Assembly (NCBI GenBank): GCA_944384065.1 | Contig: CALWRY010000012.1 | Span: 1 to 41,363 of the forward strand | From: an uncultured Enterocloster sp. | GTDB lineage: Bacteria; Bacillota; Clostridia; Lachnospirales; Lachnospiraceae | Length of the DNA: 41,363 bases | Direction of reading: 5' to 3' | Shown here: positions 34,184 through 41,363 of the stretch, one piece after another | Numbering within the stretch: position 1 is the first letter of the stretch | Layout of the letters: each line of letters begins with the position of its first letter | Notes under the pieces: model-generated | What the model was told of the DNA's origin: nothing | Databases searched by the model: none | What the model saw: only the letters and a program-made list of their open reading frames with translations | Translations under genes and position numbers: made by a program

Positions 34184-35422
34184 TTATTCCGCAAACTTCT
34201 TGACAATCAGGCTGGCATTGTGCCCGCCGAAGCCGAGAGAATTGCTGATGGCGTAGTTCACATCCATGGAAACGCCCTCGCCCTTGGTGTAATCCAGATC
34301 ACAGCCCTCGCCCTCTGTCTCAAGTCCGGCCGTGGCATGTACATAGCCGTCCTCAATGGACTTCACGCAGGTGATAAATTCCACGCCGCCGGCTGCTCCC
34401 AGAAGATGCCCAATCATGGACTTGGTAGAGTTGATCTTCACCTTATGCGCATGATCTCCCAGCGCCAGCTTGATGGCCTTTGTCTCAAAGAGATCGTTGT
34501 GGTGGGTGCTGGTTCCGTGGGCATTCACATAGTCAATGGCCTCCGGGCCGATGCCCGCGTCCTTCATGGCAAATTCCATGGCCTTTGCCGCGCCGCTTCC
34601 GTCCTCCGCCGGGGAGGTGATGTGGTAGGCGTCGCAGGTAGCGCCATAGCCCACTACCTCTGCCAGTATCTGTGCTCCTCTGGCCTTTGCGTGCTCCAAG
34701 GACTCCAGAACTACCACGCCGGCTCCCTCGCCCATGATAAAGCCGTTCCTGTCCTTGTCAAAGGGGATGGAAGCCCGCAGGGGATCATCCGTGGTGTTGA
34801 GCGCGGTCAGCGCGGTGAACCCGGCAATTCCGATGGGGGTGATGCTGGCCTCCGTTCCTCCCGCCAGCATCACATCCGCCTCACCGTACTGGATGGAGCG
34901 GAAGGCCTCGCCGATGGAGTGGGTTCCCGTGGCGCAGGCCGTCACCACATTGATGCACTTGCCCTTTAAGCCAAACTGGATGGCCACATTTCCCGCAGCC
35001 ATATTGCAGATCATTAAGGGAACCAGCAGGGGATTTACACGGCTGGGGCCCTTTTCATTTAATTTCTTCACGTCCCGCTCCATGGCCTGGAGAGAGCCGA
35101 TGCCGGATCCGATGCTCACGCCAACCCGGTACGGGTCCTCATTTTCCATGACAAGGCCGGACTGCTCCAGAGCTTCCTTGGAAGCCGCAACCGCGAACTG
35201 GGAGAAGGCCTCCATGCGGCGGGCCGCCTTGGGATCCATATACTGCTTGGGATCAAAATCCTTTACCTGAGCCGCAAGCTTGCACTTAAAATCCGTTGTA
35301 TCAAAATACGTGATGGGGCCGATGCCCACTGTCTTTTCCTTCACCGCCTGCCAAAAGCTGTCCACACTGCTGCCAATGGGAGTAATCGCGCCCATACCTG
35401 TTACTACTACTCTTGTTTTCAT
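34184..35422 (-). CDS. fabF: Beta-ketoacyl-ACP synthase II
   Basis: 412-residue condensing enzyme for chain elongation. Catalytic triad: Cys in TACATGTHSIGEA, His in NAHGTSTHHND and His in KSMIGHLLGAAGG. The C-terminal GFGGHNASLI closes the active site. 11 bp from accB; with FabH it provides condensation for the pathway, so no FabB is needed. Confidence 0.98.
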   Translation of the reverse strand: MKTRVVVTGMGAITPIGSSVDSFWQAVKEKTVGIGPITYFDTTDFKCKLAAQVKDFDPKQYMDPKAARRMEAFSQFAVAASKEALEQSGLVMENEDPYRVGVSIGSGIGSLQAMERDVKKLNEKGPSRVNPLLVPLMICNMAAGNVAIQFGLKGKCINVVTACATGTHSIGEAFRSIQYGEADVMLAGGTEASITPIGIAGFTALTALNTTDDPLRASIPFDKDRNGFIMGEGAGVVVLESLEHAKARGAQILAEVVGYGATCDAYHITSPAEDGSGAAKAMEFAMKDAGIGPEAIDYVNAHGTSTHHNDLFETKAIKLALGDHAHKVKINSTKSMIGHLLGAAGGVEFITCVKSIEDGYVHATAGLETEGEGCDLDYTKGEGVSMDVNYAISNSLGFGGHNASLIVKKFAE

Positions 35423-35448
35423 ATATACACGCTCCTTGAAATTGTCCG

Positions 35449-36189
35449 TTACATGGCCATTCCGCCGTCAACGCTGAGCACCTGCCCCGTAATATAGCGG
35501 GCTTCGTCCGACGCCAGAAATGCGGCCGCGTTCGCCACATCCTCCGGCTCTCCAAAGGTCCTCATGGGAATTGTCGCAATAATCGCCTCTTTTATATTGT
35601 CCTTAAGCACATCCGTCATATCCGTCCGGATAAATCCCGGGGCTATGGCGTTCACTGTGATGCCCCGGCTGGCCATCTCCCTGGCCATGCACTTGGTAAG
35701 TCCGATGACGCCGGCCTTGGCTGCACAGTAATTTGCCTGCCCCGCATTTCCAAGAACTCCGGAAACAGAGGAAATATTGATAATCCTTCCGGATTTCTGC
35801 TTGATCATCTGCCGGGAGATGTGCTTGATACAGTTAAATACGCCCTTTAAATTGGTCTGTATTACCGCGTCAAAATCCTCCTCGGACATCTTCATGATCA
35901 GGTTGTCCCTGGTAATTCCCGCGTTGTTCACCAAAATATCCAGCCTTCCATAGCGGGAGACAATATCCTCCATCATCGCCTTGCAGGCAGCAAAGTCGGA
36001 AACATTGCACTGAACTGCCTCTGCTTTGCCTCCGGCCTTCTCGATCTCCTCCACTACCTCCTCTGCCTTTGCGGCAGAGCCATTATAATTCACGATTACG
36101 GAAGCGCCCTTCGCTCCCAGGGTGAGGGCAATCTGGCGGCCAATCCCCCGGCTTGCGCCTGTAACCAGTGCAATCTTTCCTTCCAGCAT
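35449..36189 (-). CDS. fabG: 3-oxoacyl-ACP reductase
   Basis: 246-residue short-chain dehydrogenase, NADPH dependent. [12 protein letters not shown] binds the cofactor, NNAG is conserved, and the Ser-Tyr-Lys triad lies in [23 protein letters not shown]-terminal [30 protein letters not shown] is typical for FabG. 26 bp from fabF. Confidence 0.97.
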   Translation of the reverse strand: MLEGKIALVTGASRGIGRQIALTLGAKGASVIVNYNGSAAKAEEVVEEIEKAGGKAEAVQCNVSDFAACKAMMEDIVSRYGRLDILVNNAGITRDNLIMKMSEEDFDAVIQTNLKGVFNCIKHISRQMIKQKSGRIINISSVSGVLGNAGQANYCAAKAGVIGLTKCMAREMASRGITVNAIAPGFIRTDMTDVLKDNIKEAIIATIPMRTFGEPEDVANAAAFLASDEARYITGQVLSVDGGMAM

Positions 36190-36210
36190 AATACGTCTCC
36201 TTCCTGTCCC

Positions 36211-37134
36211 TTACTGACCAAGGGCCTCCACTGCTTTATCGATATCTTCCCACTTTTCTACATTCAGGGTCTTTACGCCCTTGTTAATCTTGCGCATAAA
36301 TCCTGCCAGGGTCTTACCCGGACCAATCTCGATAAATGTGTCCACCCCGTCAGCAATCATAGCCTCCACGCTCTGCTGCCACCGCACCGAGGAGGACACC
36401 TGCTTTACCAGGAGCTCCTTCACCGGCTCAGCCGAGGTCACATACTGGGCTGTCACATTGGCCACATAGGGAATGGCCGGCTCATGGATCTTTACATGCT
36501 CCAGAACCTCTCCCAGCTTTTCCCCTGCGCCCGTAAGCATACCGGAATGGAAGGGACCGCTCACATTCAGCATAATGGCTCTCTTGGCCCCTGCGGCCTT
36601 TAACTTCTCGCAGGCTTCCTCCACAGCCTCCTTCTTTCCGGAAATAACAATCTGTCCCGGACAGTTGTAGTTGGCAATCCACACGCCCTCCATGGGATCG
36701 GTCACCGCCTCAATGGCTGCGGCGTCAAGGGCCAGAATCGCCGCCATGGCGCCCTGACCCACAGGAACCGCCTCCTGCATAAAAATTCCTCTCTGGCGCA
36801 CCGTGGCGATGGCATCCTCCTCAGACATCACCCCTGCAGCCGCCAGGGCACAGTACTCCCCAAGGCTTAAGCCCGCAGCCACATCCGGCTTTACGCCCCG
36901 CTCCATGAGGACCTTCATCATAGCGATGCTGGTAGTGACCATGGCCGCCTGGGTGTACTCCGTGATATCCAGCCGGTCATTCTTCTCAAAGCAGAGCTCC
37001 GGCATGGAAAATCCCATGAGCTCCGTAGCCTTGTCAAATACCTGCCGGGCCGTCTGGCTGTTCTCATAAAAATCCTGGCCCATGCCGCAGACCTGTGCGC
37101 CCTGGCCCGGGAAAATAAACGCAATCCTGCTCAT
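36211..37134 (-). CDS. fabD: Malonyl-CoA:ACP transacylase
   Basis: 307 residues. IAFIFPGQGAQ at the N terminus, nucleophile Ser in GLSLGEYCALAAAG, catalytic His in NVSGPFHSGML and the C-terminal EIGPGKTLAGF. Supplies malonyl-ACP for elongation. 9 bp from fabK. Confidence 0.97.
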   Translation of the reverse strand: MSRIAFIFPGQGAQVCGMGQDFYENSQTARQVFDKATELMGFSMPELCFEKNDRLDITEYTQAAMVTTSIAMMKVLMERGVKPDVAAGLSLGEYCALAAAGVMSEEDAIATVRQRGIFMQEAVPVGQGAMAAILALDAAAIEAVTDPMEGVWIANYNCPGQIVISGKKEAVEEACEKLKAAGAKRAIMLNVSGPFHSGMLTGAGEKLGEVLEHVKIHEPAIPYVANVTAQYVTSAEPVKELLVKQVSSSVRWQQSVEAMIADGVDTFIEIGPGKTLAGFMRKINKGVKTLNVEKWEDIDKAVEALGQ

Positions 37135-37143
37135 ATTCTTCTC

Positions 37144-38070
37144 CTACTTTCTGTCAAGAAGCTTTTCCGCCTGCTCCATGATCTCGTCGATCATCTCCTT
37201 GCAGGTCTGCTCCTTATCAATCATGCCCGCAATCTGGCCGGCCATAACCGTGCCGTGCATCACGTCGCCCTCCTGAACCGCTTTGCGCAGGGTTCCCAGG
37301 GTCAGGTACTCCAGCTCCTCAAAGGACTTGCCCTCGTTCTCCAGCTTGATATACTCCCTGGTCATCTGGTTGCGCAGGCAGCGCACCGGATGTCCATGGC
37401 TGCGGCCCGTCACCGTAGAGTCAATATCCTTAGCCTTGATGATCCGCTGCTTGTAATTCTCATGTACAATGGACTCCTTGGCCACCACGAAGCGGGTTCC
37501 CATCTGAACCGCCTCTGCTCCCAGCATAAAAGCAGCTGCCAGGCCTCTGCCGTCGCCGATGCCGCCTGCCGCGATCACGGGGATGGACACTGCGTCCACC
37601 ACCTGGGGCACCAGGGTCATGGTGGTCTGGTCGCCGATATGGCCGCCGGACTCCATTCCCTCAGCCACAACCGCATCCGCCCCGTACTTCTCCATGCGGC
37701 GGGCAAGAGCCACGGAAGCCACCACAGGGATCACCTTGATTCCCGCAGCCTTCCACATATCCATGTACTTCTCTGGATTTCCGGCTCCAGTGGTAACAAC
37801 CTTGATGCTTTCCTCCACCACTACCTTCGCCACATCATCCGCGTGAGGGCTAAGGAGCATTACATTTACGCCAAAGGGCTTCTTTGTCAGCTCCCTGGCC
37901 TTGCGGATCTCATCCCGCACTACCTCACCGGGCGCGTTGGCTCCGCCGATTAATCCCAAGCCGCCCGCCTCTGACACAGCTGCCGCCAGATGGTGCTCCG
38001 CCACCCAGGCCATACCGCCCTGAATGATCGGATGCTCTATTCCCAACATCTCTGTAATTCTTGTTTTCAT
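37144..38070 (-). CDS. fabK: Enoyl-ACP reductase, FMN-dependent
   Basis: 308-residue FMN enzyme that does the last reduction of each elongation cycle in bacteria without FabI. HPIIQGGMAWVAEHHLAAAVSEAGGLGLIGG, FGVNVMLLSPHADD, EGMESGGHIGD and VIAAGGIGDGRGLAAAFMLGAEAVQMGTRFV match FabK; no FabI or FabL gene is in the operon. Use of FabK makes such organisms insensitive to triclosan-type FabI inhibitors, as known for streptococci. Confidence 0.95.
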   Translation of the reverse strand: MKTRITEMLGIEHPIIQGGMAWVAEHHLAAAVSEAGGLGLIGGANAPGEVVRDEIRKARELTKKPFGVNVMLLSPHADDVAKVVVEESIKVVTTGAGNPEKYMDMWKAAGIKVIPVVASVALARRMEKYGADAVVAEGMESGGHIGDQTTMTLVPQVVDAVSIPVIAAGGIGDGRGLAAAFMLGAEAVQMGTRFVVAKESIVHENYKQRIIKAKDIDSTVTGRSHGHPVRCLRNQMTREYIKLENEGKSFEELEYLTLGTLRKAVQEGDVMHGTVMAGQIAGMIDKEQTCKEMIDEIMEQAEKLLDRK

Positions 38071-38185
38071 TGCTGATTTACCTCCAGTTTTAATACCGCC
38101 GGGTATTCCCCTTTATAGAGTAAACAGCGTGCTTCAAAGAATCCGCACGCCGTCCTCCTCTTATCCCATGTTCAGTTCTTCCGGC
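38071..38185 (-). other. 115-bp acpP-fabK spacer with a small hairpin
   Basis: In the transcript a 6-bp stem GCGTGC/GCACGC (38127-38132 with 38145-38150) follows acpP, without a T-run. It could slow degradation of the acpP message; acyl carrier protein is needed in excess over the enzymes. No promoter of note was seen. Confidence 0.35.
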
Positions 38186-38419
38186 TTATGCCTCTACGCC
38201 CTTGCTCTTTAAGTAGTTCATAACATCGCCTACGGTTGCAAGCTGCTCCAGATCCTCTGCCGGAATCTCAACGGAATACTCATCCTCCAGAGCCATCACC
38301 AGCTCAAACAGGTCGAGGGAATCCGCACCCAGATCCTCCTTAAAGGAAGATGACTCCGTAATGGAATCTGCGTCTACGCTCAGCTGCTCTGCAATAATTT
38401 CCTGCATCTTTTCTAACAT
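38186..38419 (-). CDS. acpP: Acyl carrier protein
   Basis: 77-residue acidic four-helix protein. Phosphopantetheine is attached to Ser34 in LGADSLDLFELVMALEDEYSVEIP. Carries all intermediates of the pathway. It has AAAAAAGGAGATTATAACC before its ATG and lies 85 bp after fabH, a spacer that contains an RNA hairpin. Confidence 0.97.
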   Translation of the reverse strand: MLEKMQEIIAEQLSVDADSITESSSFKEDLGADSLDLFELVMALEDEYSVEIPAEDLEQLATVGDVMNYLKSKGVEA

Positions 38420-38462
38420 GGTTATAATCTCCTTTTTTATATATTATTATTTTATTTGTTGT

Positions 38463-38502
38463 AACAGTTCAGAAAGGATAACAGCCCAATTTCCGAACCG
38501 CT
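38463..38502 (-). repeat. Hairpin of the GTAACAGTTCAG repeat family between fabH and acpP
   Basis: In the minus-strand transcript AGCGGTTCGGA (38492-38502) pairs with TCTGAACTGTT (38463-38473) through 11 consecutive pairs, three of them G-U, around an 18-nt loop. The right arm together with GT (38461-38472) is identical to the outer arm core of the 166-bp element at 10340-10351 except at its last bases. Confidence 0.55.
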
Positions 38503-38504
38503 GT

Positions 38505-39467
38505 CTACCACTCTAAAAGCGTTGCTCCCCAGGTCAGTCCCCCTCCGAATCCGGAGAGAACAATTTTGTCTCCTGGTTTAAACTTTCCCTCCCGGTTCAT
38601 CTCATCCAAGAGAATCGGCACAGAGGCAGCGGAAGTGTTTCCATAATGCTCCATATTGACCGGGAACCTGGCCGGATCGATCTTCATCCTTTTTGCGATA
38701 GACTCAATAATCCGGTAATTGGCCTGATGTATTACAAAATAGGTAATATCCTCCTTCGGCGTGCCGGTGCTCGCAAGAACCTCCGTGATACACTCCGGCA
38801 CCTTCTTCACCGCGAACTTGAAAACCTCCTGGCCGTCCATGGACATATAGCCCAGCTCCGGCTTTTTCCCAAGAAGAAAGTTTCCGTTTGATCGGGATCC
38901 GCAGGTGAGTACTCCTCCCTTTGCCCCCTCGGAATGCATATTCATCCCCAGGATTCCTCTCTCGTCCGCCCGGACAACCGTAGCTCCCGCCCCGTCTCCA
39001 AAGAGAACGCAGGTGCCCCGATCCCCCCAGTCAACAAGCTTGCTTAAAACGTCCGCTCCAATCACCAGGGCTGTCCGGTACATCCCGGTGCTGATAAACG
39101 CATGAGCCGTATTGAGGGCGAATACATATCCCGTGCACGCGGCACTGATATCAAAGCAGGCGGCATTCACTGCCCCGATATGCGCCTGGATCTCGCAGGC
39201 CCCATTGGGAAAACAGTGATCCGGGGAAGACGTTCCCAGAAGAATAAGATCTATCTCCTCCGCCCTGACCCCTGCCTGATCGAGAGCCGCCTGCGCGGCC
39301 TTCGCCGCCATATCCGAGGTGCTGTCCGCAGTGGCGATTCTCCGCTCGCCAATCCCCGTCCGGCTGCGGATCCACTCATCGCTTGTCTCCACAATCTTCG
39401 CAAGGTCATCGTTGGTAACAATTTGATCCGGCACATAAGATCCGGTTCCTATGATTCTTGTCGTCAT
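38505..39467 (-). CDS. fabH: Beta-ketoacyl-ACP synthase III
   Basis: 320 residues from the ATG at 39467 (MTTRIIGTGSYVPDQIV), which has AAGGAAAAG upstream. An upstream ATG at 39572 lies on the promoter -35 and cannot be used. FabH condenses acetyl-CoA (or branched acyl-CoA) with malonyl-ACP to start synthesis. Triad: Cys in ISAACTGYVF, His in YFVIHQANYRI, Asn in EHYGNTSAASVP. First gene of the fab operon. Confidence 0.97.
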   Translation of the reverse strand: MTTRIIGTGSYVPDQIVTNDDLAKIVETSDEWIRSRTGIGERRIATADSTSDMAAKAAQAALDQAGVRAEEIDLILLGTSSPDHCFPNGACEIQAHIGAVNAACFDISAACTGYVFALNTAHAFISTGMYRTALVIGADVLSKLVDWGDRGTCVLFGDGAGATVVRADERGILGMNMHSEGAKGGVLTCGSRSNGNFLLGKKPELGYMSMDGQEVFKFAVKKVPECITEVLASTGTPKEDITYFVIHQANYRIIESIAKRMKIDPARFPVNMEHYGNTSAASVPILLDEMNREGKFKPGDKIVLSGFGGGLTWGATLLEW

Positions 39468-39524
39468 CTTCTTTTCCTTATATGAACATTCTGCCGCTTC
39501 CGGCGGCGCGGTTTTATCAAAAAA

Positions 39525-39543
39525 TACTTTGAAGTTCAAAGTA
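39525..39543. promoter_or_regulatory. FabT-type operator of the fab operon
   Basis: TACTTTGAAGTTCAAAGTA is a perfect 9-1-9 palindrome. Its core TTTGA-N3-TCAAA is the one I recall for FabT/FabR sites in other Firmicutes (TTTGATTATCAAA). It follows the -10 without a gap, so it covers the transcription start, a position that would block transcription. Confidence 0.8.
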
Positions 39544-39572
39544 ATACTACAAGAAAGCCTCCCGTTTGTCAA
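39544..39572 (-). promoter_or_regulatory. Promoter of the fab operon
   Basis: Minus strand: perfect TTGACA (39567-39572), 17-bp spacer, TAGTAT (39544-39549). The leader before fabH is about 70 nt and includes a small GCCGC/GCGGC hairpin near 39492-39507. Confidence 0.8.
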
Positions 39573-39701
39573 GAGATTCTTTTTTACTAAAGCCAGCTTT
39601 AACTTACCGTATTCGCCTTTCCCAAATATTGACTTTACTGGTGAATTTTGGTAGCGTTAAGTTAACGTAGCAAAACGCATCTATGCAAAGGGGGTATTTC
39701 A
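39573..39701. promoter_or_regulatory. Upstream region of the AbrB-like gene
   Basis: A weak rightward promoter may be TTGACT (39629-39634), 17 bp, TAGCGT (39652-39657). TTAACTTA (39599-39606) and TAAGTTAA (39658-39665) form an 8-bp inverted repeat. AAAGGGGG precedes the ATG at 39702. This gap and the fab promoter are back to back. Confidence 0.35.
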
Positions 39702-39965
39702 ATGAAAACCACAGGGGTTATCCGAAAACTGGACGAGCTGGGCAGAATCACCCTTCCTATTGAATTGCGAAGAAGTCTCGATCTGGACGTCAAGGACGGC
39801 CTTGAGATCACAGTTCAGGACAACTGCATCATCCTTAAGAAGGCGGAATGCGCGGACATCTTCACAGGCAGCACAGAGGATCTTCTGGAATACGAGGGGA
39901 AAAAGGTTTCCCGATCCTCCATCCTGGCCCTTGCCAAGCTGGCCGGCCTTGCCGTAGCTGAGTAA
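39702..39965 (+). CDS. AbrB/SpoVT-type transition state regulator
   Basis: 87 residues with the N-terminal swapped-hairpin DNA-binding domain: MKTTGVIRKLDELGRITLPIELRRSLDL followed by DGLEITVQDNCIILKKAE. The C-terminal part (SRSSILALAKLAGL) is a short helix for oligomer contact. AbrB-type proteins control stationary phase and sporulation genes. In Bacillus abrB is next to yabC (rsmI) and yabB (trmN6), and the same trio occurs here, so it is the positional equivalent of abrB. Confidence 0.92.
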   Translation: MKTTGVIRKLDELGRITLPIELRRSLDLDVKDGLEITVQDNCIILKKAECADIFTGSTEDLLEYEGKKVSRSSILALAKLAGLAVAE

Positions 39966-39983
39966 ACTGGCATGCGGTTTTCG

Positions 39984-40016
39984 GGACGGGCTTCTCCTTT
40001 AAGGGGGATCCCGTCC
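39984..40016 (+). terminator. Possible terminator between the AbrB-like gene and rsmI
   Basis: GGACGGG (39984-39990) and CCCGTCC (40010-40016) form a 7-bp stem with a 19-nt loop. There is no clear T-run on either strand, so it is a weak candidate between two convergent genes. Confidence 0.35.
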
Positions 40017-40085
40017 TGTATTATATAATAGCGGCTTTGCCCTGTCTTGTAAAGAAAAATTCCGTGTAAATTGTAACAAAAATCC

Positions 40086-40934
40086 TTATAGAAGCTGCCT
40101 GTATACATCTCTGCGGCTGATTCCCCTGTCCTTCGCCACGGACCGCATGGCCTCCTTCCGATCCTGCCCCTGGCTTACGTAGTATTCCATGTGTTCTTCC
40201 AGGCTCATTTTCTCCCAGGCCTTCTCTTCCTCCCTGCGTATCTCCTCCGGATGCCTTCCCTCCAAGACAATGACCCATTCTCCCCGTATTTCTTCTTTTT
40301 CCAGAACGGATATTGCTTCCTCTAAAGTGGCCCGCAGAACAGACTCATATTTTTTTGTGAGCTCCCTGCAGAGAGCCGCCGGGCGATCCCCGCCCAGTGT
40401 TTCCCTTAGGTCCCTCAGCGTTCCCAGAAGATGATGGGGCGCCTCATAGAGAATAATGGTCCGCGTCTCCCTCTTTAACTCCTCCAAAATTCTCTGCCGC
40501 TCCTTCTTATCCGACCGCTCCGATGGGAGAAACGCCTCAAAGCAGAAGCGCCTTGTGGGAAGCCCTGACATGGAAAGGGCGGTGACGCAGGCGGCGGGTC
40601 CCGGAAGGGAGGTAACCTCAATCCCCGCTGCCGCGCACTGGCGCACAAGCTCCTCCCCGGGATCCGATATTCCCGGAGTCCCCGCATCCGTTATAAGAGC
40701 AACGGAAAGTCCCTCCCGCATCTTATCCACCAGATAGGCGGCTTTTTCCACCTTATTATATTCATGGTAGCTGGTCATAGGCGTCTTTATGTCAAAATGA
40801 TTTAAAAGCTTAATGCTGTGCCGAGTATCCTCCGCAGCTATGAGATCCGCCTCCCGCAGCACTCTGAGAACCCGAAAGGTTATATCCTCCAGGTTGCCGA
40901 TGGGCGTTGCGCACAGATACAATTTTCCTGACAT
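40086..40934 (-). CDS. rsmI: 16S rRNA 2'-O-ribose C1402 methyltransferase
   Basis: RsmI, 282 residues, SAM-dependent methyltransferase of the tetrapyrrole-methylase fold that methylates the ribose of C1402 in 16S rRNA. KLYLCATPIGNLEDITFRVLRVLREADLIAAEDTR, the substrate loop LLNHFDIKTPMTSYHEYN, and ALITDAGTPGISDPGEELVR are diagnostic. A C-terminal helical region (ISRRDVYRQLL) follows. Its gene lies 59 bp after the trmN6-like gene. Confidence 0.96.
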   Translation of the reverse strand: MSGKLYLCATPIGNLEDITFRVLRVLREADLIAAEDTRHSIKLLNHFDIKTPMTSYHEYNKVEKAAYLVDKMREGLSVALITDAGTPGISDPGEELVRQCAAAGIEVTSLPGPAACVTALSMSGLPTRRFCFEAFLPSERSDKKERQRILEELKRETRTIILYEAPHHLLGTLRDLRETLGGDRPAALCRELTKKYESVLRATLEEAISVLEKEEIRGEWVIVLEGRHPEEIRREEEKAWEKMSLEEHMEYYVSQGQDRKEAMRSVAKDRGISRRDVYRQLL

Positions 40935-40993
40935 TCTATGGACTCCTGCCTTTCTGACAATACTGTCTGCCGTTTCCGAGGGCTGCTCTCTCT

Positions 40994-41363
40994 CTAATAC
41001 CCGTAGGTCGTCCGTATCTCTTCCGAATACTGCCCTGGGCTTTCAAATACAATCACCGGAGATTCTACCTTGAGCAGGGGGCCTGCGCCTCTCACTGCCT
41101 CCAGAAGAACCATGTTCGCTTCCCTGTCCCTGTATGGATGGACAAATTTCATCCTCTTAGGCTCCAGGCCGTGGGCTTTCATTGTCTGGATTATCTCTAT
41201 CAGGCGCCTGGGGCGGTGTACCATATAAAATCTTCCTCCGGGCTTTAACACCCTGCATCCCTCCCGGATCACATCCTCCAGCGTACATTTTACCTCATGG
41301 CGGGCGATGGCTTTGGCGTCCGCAGGGTTCTTGAGTCCATGGGACTCATTCATATAGGGGGGA
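40994..41363 (-). CDS. tRNA1(Val) adenine-N6 methyltransferase-like protein, partial
   Basis: C-terminal part of about 122 residues; the gene starts beyond the window edge. The frame stays open through the last bases and reads PPYMNESHG, i.e. most of the NPPY catalytic motif of N6-adenine methyltransferases, with the Asn just outside. Downstream VLKPGGRFYMVHRPRRLIEIIQTMKAHGLEPKRMKFVHPYRD is as in the YabB/TrmN6 family. The neighbours rsmI and abrB support the call. An internal ATG at 41353 should not be taken as the start. Confidence 0.88.
   Translation of the reverse strand, partial: PPYMNESHGLKNPADAKAIARHEVKCTLEDVIREGCRVLKPGGRFYMVHRPRRLIEIIQTMKAHGLEPKRMKFVHPYRDREANMVLLEAVRGAGPLLKVESPVIVFESPGQYSEEIRTTYGY

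Noticed and set aside
39467-39572. Longer fabH starting at 39572
   Set aside because: That ATG overlaps the -35 element of the fab promoter, and the extra 35 residues are unlike FabH; the ATG at 39467 has a ribosome binding site.

Overview
The window looks like a chromosomal segment of a moderately GC-rich, spore-forming member of the Clostridia, most likely Lachnospiraceae. The grounds are: type II fatty acid synthesis with FabK as enoyl reductase and a fused AccD-AccA carboxyltransferase, spore maturation genes spmA and spmB, a FabT-like MarR regulator, strong AGGAGG-type ribosome binding sites, and gene neighbourhoods known from Firmicutes near the replication origin (dnaX-ybaB-recR; trmN6-rsmI-abrB). 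I count 42 protein genes; 38 are on the minus strand. No tRNA, rRNA, CRISPR array or transposase gene was seen.

Layout. 1-320 holds a strong leftward promoter, possibly the leader of an rRNA operon outside the window, and then AT-rich DNA. 321-7753 is one leftward operon from a good promoter to a good terminator: pfkA, dnaX, ybaB, recR, a TPR protein, a HAD phosphatase and cvpA. 7801-11934 holds tadA, a radical-SAM activase, a DUF6128-like protein, a 166-bp multi-branched inverted repeat, nagB, a bidirectional terminator and a lipoprotein. 11953-15493 carries the MarR/FabT-like regulator and a murL-murD pair that suggests peptidoglycan synthesis by the MurD2/MurL route.

15504-25382 is a mosaic. 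spmB and spmA lie 8.7 kb apart. Between them are a four-gene cell-surface module (lipoprotein with solute-binding and VWA domains, XpaC-like protein, second solute-binding protein, TelA), a Gfo/Idh oxidoreductase, an MscS channel and a Septu-like AAA ATPase plus HNH nuclease pair of lower GC content. A 21-bp imperfect repeat lies in inverted orientation on both sides of the mscS-HNH-ATPase block.

25383-28723 holds a YitT-like membrane protein, a cell-wall-binding-repeat protein, a cluster of DnaA-box-like sequences and an M20 amidohydrolase. 28759-39572 is the fatty acid synthesis operon (fabH, acpP, fabK, fabD, fabG, fabF, accB, fabZ, accC, accDA and a second FabK-like flavoprotein). Its promoter is followed directly by a perfect 19-bp palindrome with the FabT-type TTTGA-N3-TCAAA core, so the marR gene at 12 kb is a candidate regulator in trans. 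The window ends with an AbrB-type regulator, rsmI and a partial trmN6-like methyltransferase.

All assignments rest on reading motifs and remembered family features; no database search was run.
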